Source: Planctomycetota bacterium (lineage in GTDB: Bacteria; Planctomycetota; PLA2; JAEUHO01). Taken from it: DNA of 16,240 nt. Positions 1 through 6,675 of this stretch are shown in pieces. The DNA is taken from positions 1-16,240 of the forward strand of contig JARGNS010000024.1 in the NCBI GenBank assembly GCA_029213105.1. Direction: 5' to 3'. Each line of letters starts with the position of its first letter. Position 1 is the first letter of the stretch. The notes under the pieces are model-generated. The model saw only the letters and a list, made by a program, of their open reading frames with translations, was not told where the DNA came from and searched no databases. The translations under genes were made by a program, and so were the position numbers.

Positions 1-809
1 TGCTGACGCTGAACCTCGTGGCCGAGATCACCGAGACCCACGGCAAGGCCAGCAAGGAGTGCCTCGCCCAGGGCGGCGCCAACGTCGTGACCGGCCTCTT
101 CGGCGGCATGGGTGGCTGCGCGATGATTGGCCAGAGCATGATCAACGTGGAGTCCGGTGGCCGCACGCGCGTCGCCGGTATCACGTCATCCGTGTTCCTG
201 CTCGTGTTCATCCTCTTCGCCTCGCGCTGGATCGAGATGATTCCCCTCGCGGCACTCGTGGGCGTGATGTTCATGGTCGTGATCGGCACGTTCGCCTGGT
301 CAAGCCTGCGCATCATGCGCAAGATCCCCAAATCGGACTCGTTCGTGCTCATCCTCGTCTCGTTGGTGACGGTCTTCAGCGATCTGGCCGTCGCCGTCGT
401 GGTGGGCGTGATCGTCTCCGCACTCGTGCTCGCCTGGAAGGCCAGCCAGCGCATCCATGTGCGCGTACGCGAAGGTGAGGACGGCGAGAAGGTCTACCTG
501 CTCTCGGGCACGCTGTTCTTCGCCTCGGTCGAGAGCTTCGCGGCGCTGTTCAAGCCCCGCGAGGACCCCGACGAAGTCGTGATCGACTTCCTCGAGACAC
601 GCGTGCTCGACCACAGCGGCCTGAACGCCATCGACTCCCTCGCCGAGAAGTACAAGCGCGTGGGCAAGCGGTTGCGCCTGCGCCATCTCAGCCCCGACTG
701 CCGTGCCTTGCTCGAGCGCGCAGGCAACCTCGTCGAAGTCAGTGTCATCGAGGACCCCCGCTACGGGGTGGCCGTCGACTACGGCGCCCGCTTCGACGAC
801 GAGGGCTAG
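1..809 (+). CDS. SulP family anion transporter, C-terminal part with STAS domain (5' truncated by window edge)
   Basis: Inner-membrane SulP/SLC26-type transporter for sulfate, bicarbonate or a similar anion; the exact substrate cannot be told from this fragment. The reading frame is open from the first full codon at base 3 and has no start in the window; the GTG at 18 is internal. About 268 residues are visible, against roughly 500-550 for the whole family. The family signature GQSMINVESGGRTR lies at visible residues 43-56. Hydrophobic helices follow at about 61-78, 80-97, 113-125 and 127-145. A cytoplasmic STAS domain (about 163-245) follows, with the DHSG loop at 203-206 where STAS domains carry their conserved Ser/Asp. 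The gene ends in TAG at 807-809 and converges on the sulfatase gene, with a hairpin between them. Family assignment is firm. Confidence 0.93.
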   Translation, partial: LTLNLVAEITETHGKASKECLAQGGANVVTGLFGGMGGCAMIGQSMINVESGGRTRVAGITSSVFLLVFILFASRWIEMIPLAALVGVMFMVVIGTFAWSSLRIMRKIPKSDSFVLILVSLVTVFSDLAVAVVVGVIVSALVLAWKASQRIHVRVREGEDGEKVYLLSGTLFFASVESFAALFKPREDPDEVVIDFLETRVLDHSGLNAIDSLAEKYKRVGKRLRLRHLSPDCRALLERAGNLVEVSVIEDPRYGVAVDYGARFDDEG

Positions 810-878
810 GGCCCTTCGGGCTCGTGCGGCCCGCGGAGTCGCGTCACGCCGCCCGGAGAAGCGAACGTCAAAACGAAA

Positions 879-906
879 GACGGCGGACGCCGAAGCGCCC
901 GCCGTC
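879..906 (-). terminator. Hairpin terminator between convergent sulP and sulfatase genes
   Basis: An 8-bp perfect stem, GACGGCGG (879-886) with CCGCCGTC (899-906), continues after one A-C mismatch into a 3-bp stem capped by a CGAA tetraloop (891-894). Read on the minus strand, the hairpin is followed by TTTCGTTTTGACG, a T-rich tail, about 25 nt after the sulfatase stop codon. This fits an intrinsic terminator for the sulfatase. On the plus strand the downstream bases are less T-rich, so termination of the SulP transcript there would be weaker. An outer AACGAA/TTCGTT pairing can extend the stem. Confidence 0.7.
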
Positions 907-930
907 GTGCATTCGTTCTGGGTCGCGCGA

Positions 931-2496
931 CTACTTCGAGCCGGAGCTCGCGCCGCTACGCAGCTTCGCCATGACCTTGCTCAAGCTGAAGCTGCCCGGC
1001 TCCTGACGAGGCGGGAACGCCTCCAGGGTCTTGAGGAACTTGCCCACGAAGGCCTGCGCCGGAACCATCGCGAACATGCGCTCGGCACGCCAGCGCGGGT
1101 AGTCCATCGCATGCTCGGCCGCCCACTCGAAGGGGTCGGTGCGCAGGCAGATCAGCTTCGGGAAGCGCAGCTCCGTGAAGGGCTCCTCCCACACGTTGAA
1201 CCCGTGGGCGCGCTGCTCGAGGAAGACGATCTTCCAGCGCTTGTAGCGGATGTTGGCGAGGTTGCCGTCGTCGGTCCAGTAGAAGAACTCCTGGCGGGGC
1301 CACGCCACCGCCTCGTCCTTGAGCGAGGGCACGAGGTTGTAGCCGTCGAGGTGCACGCGGTACGTGCGGCCCAGGGCCTCCACGCCGCCCTTCTTGAGCT
1401 TCTCCTTGATGTCGGGATCGCCTGCGGCGGCGAGGAACGTCGGCAGCCAGTCCTCGTGCGAGCCGATCTCGTTGACGATCGTGCCGGGCTTGATCACGCC
1501 AGGCCAACGCAGCAGGCAGGGCACGCGGTAGCCACCCTCCCAGTTGTCGTTCTTCTCACCACGGAAGGGCGCGGAGCCGCCGTCCGGCCACGAGAACTTC
1601 TCGGCGCCGTTGTCCGTCGAGTACATGACGATCGTGTTGTCGGCGACGCCCAGGGCCTCGATCTTGTCCAGGAGCTGACCGACGTGCCCGTCGTGCTCGA
1701 CCATGCCGTCCGGGTAGACACCGAGTCCGGTCTTGCCCTTCGAGCTGGCCTTCAGGTGCGTGAAGATGTGCATGCGGGTGGCGTTCCACCAGCAGAAGAA
1801 CGGCTTGCCGGCCTTGACCGAGCGCTCCATGAAGTCCATGGCGGCGGTCGTGACTTCGCCGTCGACGGTCTCCATGCGCTTGCGGTTCAGGGGACCCGTG
1901 TCCTCGATCTTGCCGTCACGGAAGGACTTGATGACGCCGCGCGGGCCAAACTTCTTCTTGAACTCGGCGTTCTTCGGATAGTCGGGGTTCTCGGGCTCTT
2001 CCTCGGCGTTGAGGTGATAGAGGTTGCCGAGGAACTCGTCAAAGCCATGGTTCGTCGGCAGGTGGGTGTCGAGATCACCCAGGTGGTTCTTGCCGAACTG
2101 GCCGGTCATGTAGCCGTGGGGCTTCAGCAGTCCGGCGATCGTCGGGTCCAGCACCGAGATGCCTTCCTTCGCGCCCGGCATGCCGACCTTCGTGAGCCCG
2201 CTGCGCACGGGCGACTGGCCGAGCGTGAATGCGGCGCGGCCTGCCGTGCAGCTCTGCTGCCCGTACCAGTCCGTGAAGAAGGCGCCTTCCTTGCCAATGC
2301 GGTCGATGTTGGGCGTCTTGTAGCCCATCATGCCGCGGTGGTAGATGCTGGGGTTGAACCAGCCGATGTCGTCACCCCAGATGACCAGGATGTTCGGCTT
2401 CTTCGCCTCGTCGGAGGACGCCTGCTCGCTCGGGAAGAGCCAAGCGGCTGCCGCGACGAGAAGCGCGGCCGGGAGAATCACTCGCTTCTTGAACAT
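931..2496 (-). CDS. Secreted arylsulfatase (formylglycine-dependent, type I sulfatase)
   Basis: Hydrolyses sulfate esters outside the cytoplasm; substrate unknown. I chose the ATG at 2494-2496 because GAAAGG lies just upstream and the protein then begins with a signal peptide (MFKKR, then a hydrophobic stretch to about residue 20). This gives 521 aa; the open frame runs 25 codons further upstream. Visible sulfatase landmarks: metal ligands D42-D43 in WGDDIG; the formylglycine motif CTAGR with C83 and R87 (Cys type, needing formylglycine-generating enzyme or an equivalent); GKNHLGD with K136 and H138; H243; D295-N296 in STDNG; and K315 in FRGEKNDNWEGGYRVP. All expected active-site residues are present. 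The C-terminal region, VPAQAFVGKFLKTLEAFPPRQEPGS-like, is typical of one common bacterial arylsulfatase subgroup. It is convergent with the SulP gene and divergent from the DUF3302 gene. Confidence 0.95.
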   Translation of the reverse strand: MFKKRVILPAALLVAAAAWLFPSEQASSDEAKKPNILVIWGDDIGWFNPSIYHRGMMGYKTPNIDRIGKEGAFFTDWYGQQSCTAGRAAFTLGQSPVRSGLTKVGMPGAKEGISVLDPTIAGLLKPHGYMTGQFGKNHLGDLDTHLPTNHGFDEFLGNLYHLNAEEEPENPDYPKNAEFKKKFGPRGVIKSFRDGKIEDTGPLNRKRMETVDGEVTTAAMDFMERSVKAGKPFFCWWNATRMHIFTHLKASSKGKTGLGVYPDGMVEHDGHVGQLLDKIEALGVADNTIVMYSTDNGAEKFSWPDGGSAPFRGEKNDNWEGGYRVPCLLRWPGVIKPGTIVNEIGSHEDWLPTFLAAAGDPDIKEKLKKGGVEALGRTYRVHLDGYNLVPSLKDEAVAWPRQEFFYWTDDGNLANIRYKRWKIVFLEQRAHGFNVWEEPFTELRFPKLICLRTDPFEWAAEHAMDYPRWRAERMFAMVPAQAFVGKFLKTLEAFPPRQEPGSFSLSKVMAKLRSGASSGSK

Positions 2497-2614
2497 AGAG
2501 ACCTTTCGTGAGTTTCGGCTTGGGTGCCGAAGGGGGGAGGTCCACGAAGGTAGCCGCAGTCCCCATCGCACGCCACCCGGCGCGGGCCGTTTCCGGCCCC
2601 CGCAGGGGCGCGGC

Positions 2615-2659
2615 TGCGCAGGATTGCGCAGGACTCCGTCAGCCCAGGGGACCTATGAT
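2615..2659 (+). promoter_or_regulatory. Putative promoter of the DUF3302-hlyD pair with tandem 9-bp direct repeat
   Basis: A near-consensus -10 hexamer TATGAT sits at 2654-2659, 27 nt before the ATG at 2687. No good -35 hexamer is visible at the expected place (2631-2636). Instead a tandem direct repeat, TGCGCAGGA at 2615-2623 and again at 2625-2633, covers and precedes it with a 10-bp period, one helical turn. This arrangement suits a regulator binding to the same DNA face. The element lies in the 190-bp divergent region (2497-2686) shared with the sulfatase gene, which also holds a GGGCC/GGCCC hairpin at 2584-2599. Function is inferred. Confidence 0.4.
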
Positions 2660-2686
2660 GCGGCCTCCCCCGAGGAGCCCCCTCCC

Positions 2687-2941
2687 ATGATGATCTTCGC
2701 GTTCCTCGTCCTGGTGCTGCTCGCCGTGCTGCTGGTGTACGCACTGGTGGCGCTGGCCAAGTGGCCCAAGTCCGTAGCGCTGCAGCGTGGCCACCCCTAC
2801 CCGGATGCAGTCAACGTCTTGAGTTGGGGCGGACTCATCCTGACGGCAGGCCTCGCCTGGCTCGGCGCCCTCACTTGGGCCCACGCCACGCCCGCCCCCA
2901 GCCCCACCGCGCCCGACGCGAGCAACAAGGAGACCGCCTGA
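2687..2941 (+). CDS. DUF3302-like small inner-membrane protein (YiaW/YibI type)
   Basis: An 84-aa membrane protein with no known biochemical activity. The start ATG at 2687 is preceded by GAGGAG at 2672-2677. Two hydrophobic helices are seen, residues about 3-24 and 47-65, joined by a segment reading P-K-S-V-A-L-Q-R-G-H-P-Y-P-D-A-V-N-V. I recognise this as the DUF3302 pattern of E. coli YiaW/YibI (R-x-HP-x-x-DA-x-x-V-x-x-W). The C-terminal tail is Pro/Ala/Thr-rich. Its TGA stop (2939-2941) overlaps the ATG of the HlyD-family gene as TGATG, so the two are translationally coupled. The same gene order, yiaW-yiaV and yibI-yibH, occurs in E. coli, which supports the assignment. The comparison is from memory of the family, not an alignment run here. 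Confidence 0.8.
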   Translation: MMIFAFLVLVLLAVLLVYALVALAKWPKSVALQRGHPYPDAVNVLSWGGLILTAGLAWLGALTWAHATPAPSPTAPDASNKETA

Positions 2942-4308
2942 TGTTGATGCTCATTGCCGGTGGATACTGCGTCCTGGTCTGGTTGCTGTTCTTCAAGCTC
3001 AAGCTGATCCCGTGGAACCCCAAGACGAAGGCCGCATCCATCTTCGTCGGCGTCGCGCTCATGGTGGGCATCCTCGTGCTCCTGGCCCAGGGCTCACCGC
3101 AAGCGACCAGCGGCTTCCAGATCACCACACGCACGGTAGGCCTGCAGGCCTACTCCGGCGGCCGTGTCACGAAGATCCACGTCAACAGCTTCCAGCGGCT
3201 GAAGAAGGGCGACCCCATTGTCGAGGTCGACAAGACACCCTACGAGAACAGCGTCCGCATGCTGGAGGCCCAGGTCGAGGGCGCCTTGCAGAGCGTCAAG
3301 CAGATGGCGGCGGACCTGGAAGCCGCGAAGGCCCAAGTCGAGCTGGCCAAGGCCAACATCAACGCCGCGAAGTCGGGCATCGACGCCGCCAAGGCCAACA
3401 GCGAGTCCGCCGTCGCCGCCCTGGCCTCGAGCCGCAATGCGCTCGAGGCGGCCAAGGCCGATACGGAAGCCAACAAGTCGAACGTCCGCACGGGCGACAT
3501 CCAGCTGGAGCGCATCCGTGGGCTGGTCAAGGAGGACGTCGCGTCGCAGGCGGAACTCGACAACGCGGAGAACGCCCTGGTGGCAGCCAAGGCGGGCCTC
3601 GCCGCTGCGCGCGCCAACCAGGATCGAGCCGAGCAGGGCGTGTTGGGCGCCGAAGCCGCCGTACGCGCGGCGCAAGCCTACGAGCAACAAACGCGCCTCA
3701 GCTTGAAGAGCCTATCCGCTCAACTGGACGCCGCCAACGCCGCCGAGCGCAAGGCGCAGATCCAGGTCGATTCGACGATCGATGGCGAGCACACCAGCGT
3801 GCGTCAGTTGCGAGATCAGCTCGCGACCGCACGGTTCAATCTGGGCGAGACGCTCATTCGGGCCCCCGACGATGGCTTCGTTGCGGCCCTGAACATCACG
3901 GTCGGCGACATGCTCTCAGCCGGGCAGTTCGGTACCTTTGTCCTTGAGGGACAGTACTGGGCGGGCGCGGTCTTCAGCCAGGCCAGCATTCGACACGTCA
4001 AGCCGGGGCAGCTCGCCGAGATTGCCCTGGCCAGCCGCCCTGGCGAGGTCTTCGAGGCCGAGGTCGATGCCGTGGTCTGGGCCAGCGGCGAAGCGCAAAT
4101 GGCCCAATCCGGCCAGCTCGTCATGATCGATCAGTTCAAGCCGCCCATGGGCGTCGGCGTGCGCTTCAAGCTCAAGGCCATCGAGGGATTCGATCCCGAG
4201 ATGGGCGCGTCGGGAACGGTCGCGATCTACACGGCCCACGGCCAGGCGTTCGCCATCATCCGCAAGATCATGCTGCGCATCCAGTCGTTGCTCTACTACC
4301 TCGGCTAG
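2941..4308 (+). CDS. HlyD-family membrane-fusion protein, YiaV/YibH type
   Basis: Periplasmic adaptor-like protein anchored in the inner membrane, 455 aa. The start is the ATG at 2941, overlapping the upstream stop, with AAGGAG at 2927-2932 as ribosome binding site. Order of parts: two N-terminal hydrophobic helices (about 3-19 and 31-50); first lipoyl half-motif (about 67-99, AYSGGRVTKIHVNSFQRLKKGDP); a long Ala/Lys/Glu-rich coiled-coil hairpin (about 104-300); second lipoyl half (about 303-335, starting ETLIRAPDDGFV); a beta-barrel domain (about 337-430); and a C-terminal RKIMLRIQSLLYYLG tail like that of E. coli YiaV/YibH. Most HlyD proteins pair with an ABC, MFS or RND pump and a TolC-like channel; none is encoded here. 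The cargo is unknown. It is cotranscribed with the DUF3302 gene. Confidence 0.88.
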   Translation: MLMLIAGGYCVLVWLLFFKLKLIPWNPKTKAASIFVGVALMVGILVLLAQGSPQATSGFQITTRTVGLQAYSGGRVTKIHVNSFQRLKKGDPIVEVDKTPYENSVRMLEAQVEGALQSVKQMAADLEAAKAQVELAKANINAAKSGIDAAKANSESAVAALASSRNALEAAKADTEANKSNVRTGDIQLERIRGLVKEDVASQAELDNAENALVAAKAGLAAARANQDRAEQGVLGAEAAVRAAQAYEQQTRLSLKSLSAQLDAANAAERKAQIQVDSTIDGEHTSVRQLRDQLATARFNLGETLIRAPDDGFVAALNITVGDMLSAGQFGTFVLEGQYWAGAVFSQASIRHVKPGQLAEIALASRPGEVFEAEVDAVVWASGEAQMAQSGQLVMIDQFKPPMGVGVRFKLKAIEGFDPEMGASGTVAIYTAHGQAFAIIRKIMLRIQSLLYYLG

Positions 4309-4322
4309 TCCGGCCGCGGCAG

Positions 4323-4352
4323 CCCCCCCCCCCGGGCGCCTATCCTGGGTTC
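4323..4352 (+). promoter_or_regulatory. C11 homopolymer followed by a -10-like box directly upstream of the 4353 start codon
   Basis: A run of 11 C (4323-4333) lies just upstream of TATCCT (4341-4346), a -10-like hexamer. Only 6 nt (GGGTTC) separate the hexamer from the ATG at 4353, and there is no clear Shine-Dalgarno sequence. If TATCCT is a real -10 box, the transcript would start at or next to the ATG (leaderless) and the C tract would occupy the spacer between -35 and -10. No convincing -35 hexamer is visible at 4318-4323. The gene could alternatively be read from the hlyD transcript, 44 nt upstream. Confidence 0.3.
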
Positions 4353-4802
4353 ATGCCCACGGCGCCCCTACGCCCCTATGCCAACCCCACGGGCTGGCTG
4401 CTGCACACCTTGCTGTGGGTGGGCTACGTGCTGTTCTTCAGCGCACTCTGGGGCCCGATCGTGCCGTGGAAGATCGCCCTGGCCCTGCTCCTCCACCTGA
4501 CGCTCGGCCTCGGGTTCGGCGTTGGGCTTCCACGCCAGGAACGGGTACCCCGCCCCGATCGCTACCGCTTCCGTGCCGGCCTGCGTGCGGCGCGGGTCAA
4601 GGCGCGCTGGTCTCCCCTCCGGCGGGTCGCCGCCACGGTCGGCGGCGCGCTTCTCGCCGCCGTCGGGATCGGTCAGTCCCTGGGGAAGGAGGTCGACATC
4701 GGAGCCTACCCCCTGCTCTCGGGCCTCTGCCTCATCGTCAGCCTGGGCCTTGGCATCAGCCTGCTGCTGATCGCCAACGCCGGCGCACGCGCACCGGGCT
4801 AA
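4353..4802 (+). CDS. Hypothetical small polytopic membrane protein
   Basis: I do not recognise a family. The product is 149 aa with four probable transmembrane segments: residues about 14-34, 40-58, 92-108 and 120-141. They are separated by an Arg-rich cytoplasmic loop (about 61-91, rich in R, P and K), which fits the positive-inside rule with both termini on the cytoplasmic side. The coding call rests on this organised hydrophobicity and on the position directly after the HlyD gene on the same strand, which suggests it may share its transcript. Its TAA stop (4800-4802) overlaps the TAG stop of the convergent gene. The minus-strand open frame across the same bases has no membrane or domain pattern and was judged a shadow. 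Confidence 0.65.
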   Translation: MPTAPLRPYANPTGWLLHTLLWVGYVLFFSALWGPIVPWKIALALLLHLTLGLGFGVGLPRQERVPRPDRYRFRAGLRAARVKARWSPLRRVAATVGGALLAAVGIGQSLGKEVDIGAYPLLSGLCLIVSLGLGISLLLIANAGARAPG

Positions 4803-6571
4803 CGGGCGCCGGGGCCCATGCGCTGTTCGTCGGTCACGTCGAGACGGGTGAGCTTCCAGACGCCGTCGACGGCCTGCACCCGAACGTCGGCCGTGTACCG
4901 GTTGGCGCGCTGATGCACGTGCCCCCAGTGCCCGACGGAACCCACGACGTCCCAGGTGCATGTGCCCGCAAACCCCTGCATGGCTTCGAGCGGCTTGGTC
5001 TCGCTCGAGAGCAGTCGCACGCCGCGGACCTTCACGCGTGCGCCGCCCTGGTTCTCGAGTTCCATGCGCCGCCGGATCTCCAGGAACGCCTGCTGGAGCA
5101 GCGCCCCCGAGACGCTCCGCGCCAAGCGGTCGTAGACGAGCTCGTCCTCGCGCCGATCGAACGAGCGATAGGTGTTGTGCAGCAAGCCGGCCAGCACAGC
5201 ACTCGACTCGGCGTCCGTGACCTGGGCACCCGGGGTGCCGGGTAGCGACATGGGCAACGGCAGGACCGCCCAGAGCAGCGCCGCTACCAGACACGTGACG
5301 ACGAGCGTGACCAGCACACGAGCTCGGGACGTCGCGCGCGCGCGGCGTGCCAACCACAGGCCCACCGCCAGCACGAGCAGGCTCGCGAGCGGCAGCGGCC
5401 AGGAGCGGGAGCCGGGGGGCGTGGGCACGGCGGTCAGGGCGTAGCGCGAAGGGCCCCGCAGGAAGTTCTGCCAGACGAGTTCCGGGGCCTCCGGGGTCAG
5501 CCGCGTGGGCAGCGCGCCGGCCTCGTCGGACGCGGCCGCGGGCACGACCTGGATCTGGGGGTTCCACAGCTCCCAGCGTGTCGCGACCCGCTCGGGAAGC
5601 GCCTCCCGGGGCACGTAGAAGATCACGCCGAGGGTCGCCGACGCGAGGTCGAGATCTTCGGGCGGATCGATGATGCCGGTCGTGCGCAGGGTGCGGCGGA
5701 TGAAGTGGGCGCGATCGAGACGTCGCTCGACGACCTGTCCGTCAATGGTCAGTGGATTGCGGGTCTGGAGAAATGCGACGACCTTGCGGATGACCTCGGC
5801 CTGCGCGCCGGCCGGAAGCGCGTCCCGTCCCTCGAGGCCCAGGTCGGTCCAGTGCTGGAGATCGCGCGGTCGCAGGACGACCTCTTGCCGAACCTCGAAC
5901 GGCTCCACGTAGAGGTAGACCGACAGCGGCGCCGCGAACTTCCGCGCGAGGTTGCGATGCCGGAACCGCGAGTACCACGGGTCCTTCCAGTCCAGATCGA
6001 GCGTCACCTTCGCGAGGAAGTAGCGGGGGTCGTTCACGGCCAGCCCACGGTGGTAGGCCACGAACCCGATCGAAGCGGCCGGCTGCCCGTCCCGCCGGGG
6101 CTGCTGGAAGGTGAGCGTGCGGGGCCGCGTCGCGAGCGCATAGCGCAACTCCAGCCGCAGCACGGGCTCCCCCCCATCGGTCGCGACCGGGAGCGGCTCC
6201 CCCGTGATCTCGTCGCGCGGTACGCGCCGGCCGACGTCGAGGGTGAGCGTCCCTGCCAACGGCACGCCATCGGCGTGTACGAGGAAGCCCTCCCGCAGGA
6301 ACTCCGCGTGCCGCTCCGCCACGGGACGCGGGGCATGGCCAAGGCGCTGGTAGGAGTCGTCCGGGAGGATCAGCGCGAACGCACGTAGGTCACCAGGCCC
6401 GATCTCGAGCGCCACGCGCACCTGGGCCGGCTCCACGAAGATCTCGGCGATCGTCGAGGCCTGCATGGCGCGCGTCACGACGATCGCGTCGGCCTGCGCC
6501 GGGCGCGAGGCCCACGGCCCTGCCGTGAGCAGTGCGAGCGCACAGCCCGTGATCCAGCCGACCCCTCGCAT
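4799..6571 (-). CDS. Secreted/membrane protein of unknown function with two central TM helices and a C-terminal globular domain
   Basis: No family recognised with confidence. I chose the ATG at 6569-6571 because GGAGG lies 6 nt upstream and the protein then opens with a clean signal peptide (MRGVGWITGCALALLTAGPWASRPAQADA). This gives 590 aa; an open extension of 21 codons upstream is Arg-rich and lacks these signals. Residues about 30-385 form a beta-rich extracytoplasmic region whose start (STIAEIFVEPAQVRVALEIGPGDLRAF) resembles the N-terminal domain seen before HupE/UreJ-like membrane parts; that is a weak likeness. Two TM helices follow at about 391-408 and 419-437. Residues about 450-585 form a soluble domain with an acidic/Arg helix (YRSFDRREDELVYDRLARS) and a strand-rich end (GHWGHVHQRANRYTADVRV...VWKLTRLDV), reminiscent of NTF2-like folds. 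It lies downstream of the helicase gene on the same strand. Confidence 0.75.
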   Translation of the reverse strand: MRGVGWITGCALALLTAGPWASRPAQADAIVVTRAMQASTIAEIFVEPAQVRVALEIGPGDLRAFALILPDDSYQRLGHAPRPVAERHAEFLREGFLVHADGVPLAGTLTLDVGRRVPRDEITGEPLPVATDGGEPVLRLELRYALATRPRTLTFQQPRRDGQPAASIGFVAYHRGLAVNDPRYFLAKVTLDLDWKDPWYSRFRHRNLARKFAAPLSVYLYVEPFEVRQEVVLRPRDLQHWTDLGLEGRDALPAGAQAEVIRKVVAFLQTRNPLTIDGQVVERRLDRAHFIRRTLRTTGIIDPPEDLDLASATLGVIFYVPREALPERVATRWELWNPQIQVVPAAASDEAGALPTRLTPEAPELVWQNFLRGPSRYALTAVPTPPGSRSWPLPLASLLVLAVGLWLARRARATSRARVLVTLVVTCLVAALLWAVLPLPMSLPGTPGAQVTDAESSAVLAGLLHNTYRSFDRREDELVYDRLARSVSGALLQQAFLEIRRRMELENQGGARVKVRGVRLLSSETKPLEAMQGFAGTCTWDVVGSVGHWGHVHQRANRYTADVRVQAVDGVWKLTRLDVTDEQRMGPGAR

Positions 6572-6647
6572 CCCTCGCCTCCAGGTCATGGCGCCGAGAC
6601 GCCTCCGCCTCGCCTGCCATGGCCAACAGCCCACTCTACCGCATCGT

Positions 6648-6671
6648 CAGCACGCCCTGTTGTCCGTGCTG
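6648..6671 (-). terminator. Weak hairpin 5 nt after the helicase stop codon
   Basis: CAGCACG (6648-6654) and CGTGCTG (6665-6671) form a perfect 7-bp stem around a 10-nt loop, just after the TGA of the helicase gene (6676-6678, minus strand). The following minus-strand bases are not T-rich, so this is not a classical intrinsic terminator. It may stabilise the 3' end or partly uncouple the downstream gene at 6571. Confidence 0.3.
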
Positions 6672-6675
6672 CCGG

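Noticed and set aside
703..2511. A 602-residue plus-strand open frame opposite the sulfatase
   Set aside because: It is antisense to a gene with every catalytic residue intact. Its composition is low-complexity Arg/Ala/Leu/Val with no domain or membrane pattern, as expected for a shadow frame in GC-rich DNA.
2584..2599. GGGCC/GGCCC hairpin in the sulfatase-DUF3302 gap as a terminator or riboswitch
   Set aside because: Only a 5-bp stem with no T-run, no conserved aptamer-like pattern, and short GC hairpins arise easily in this composition.
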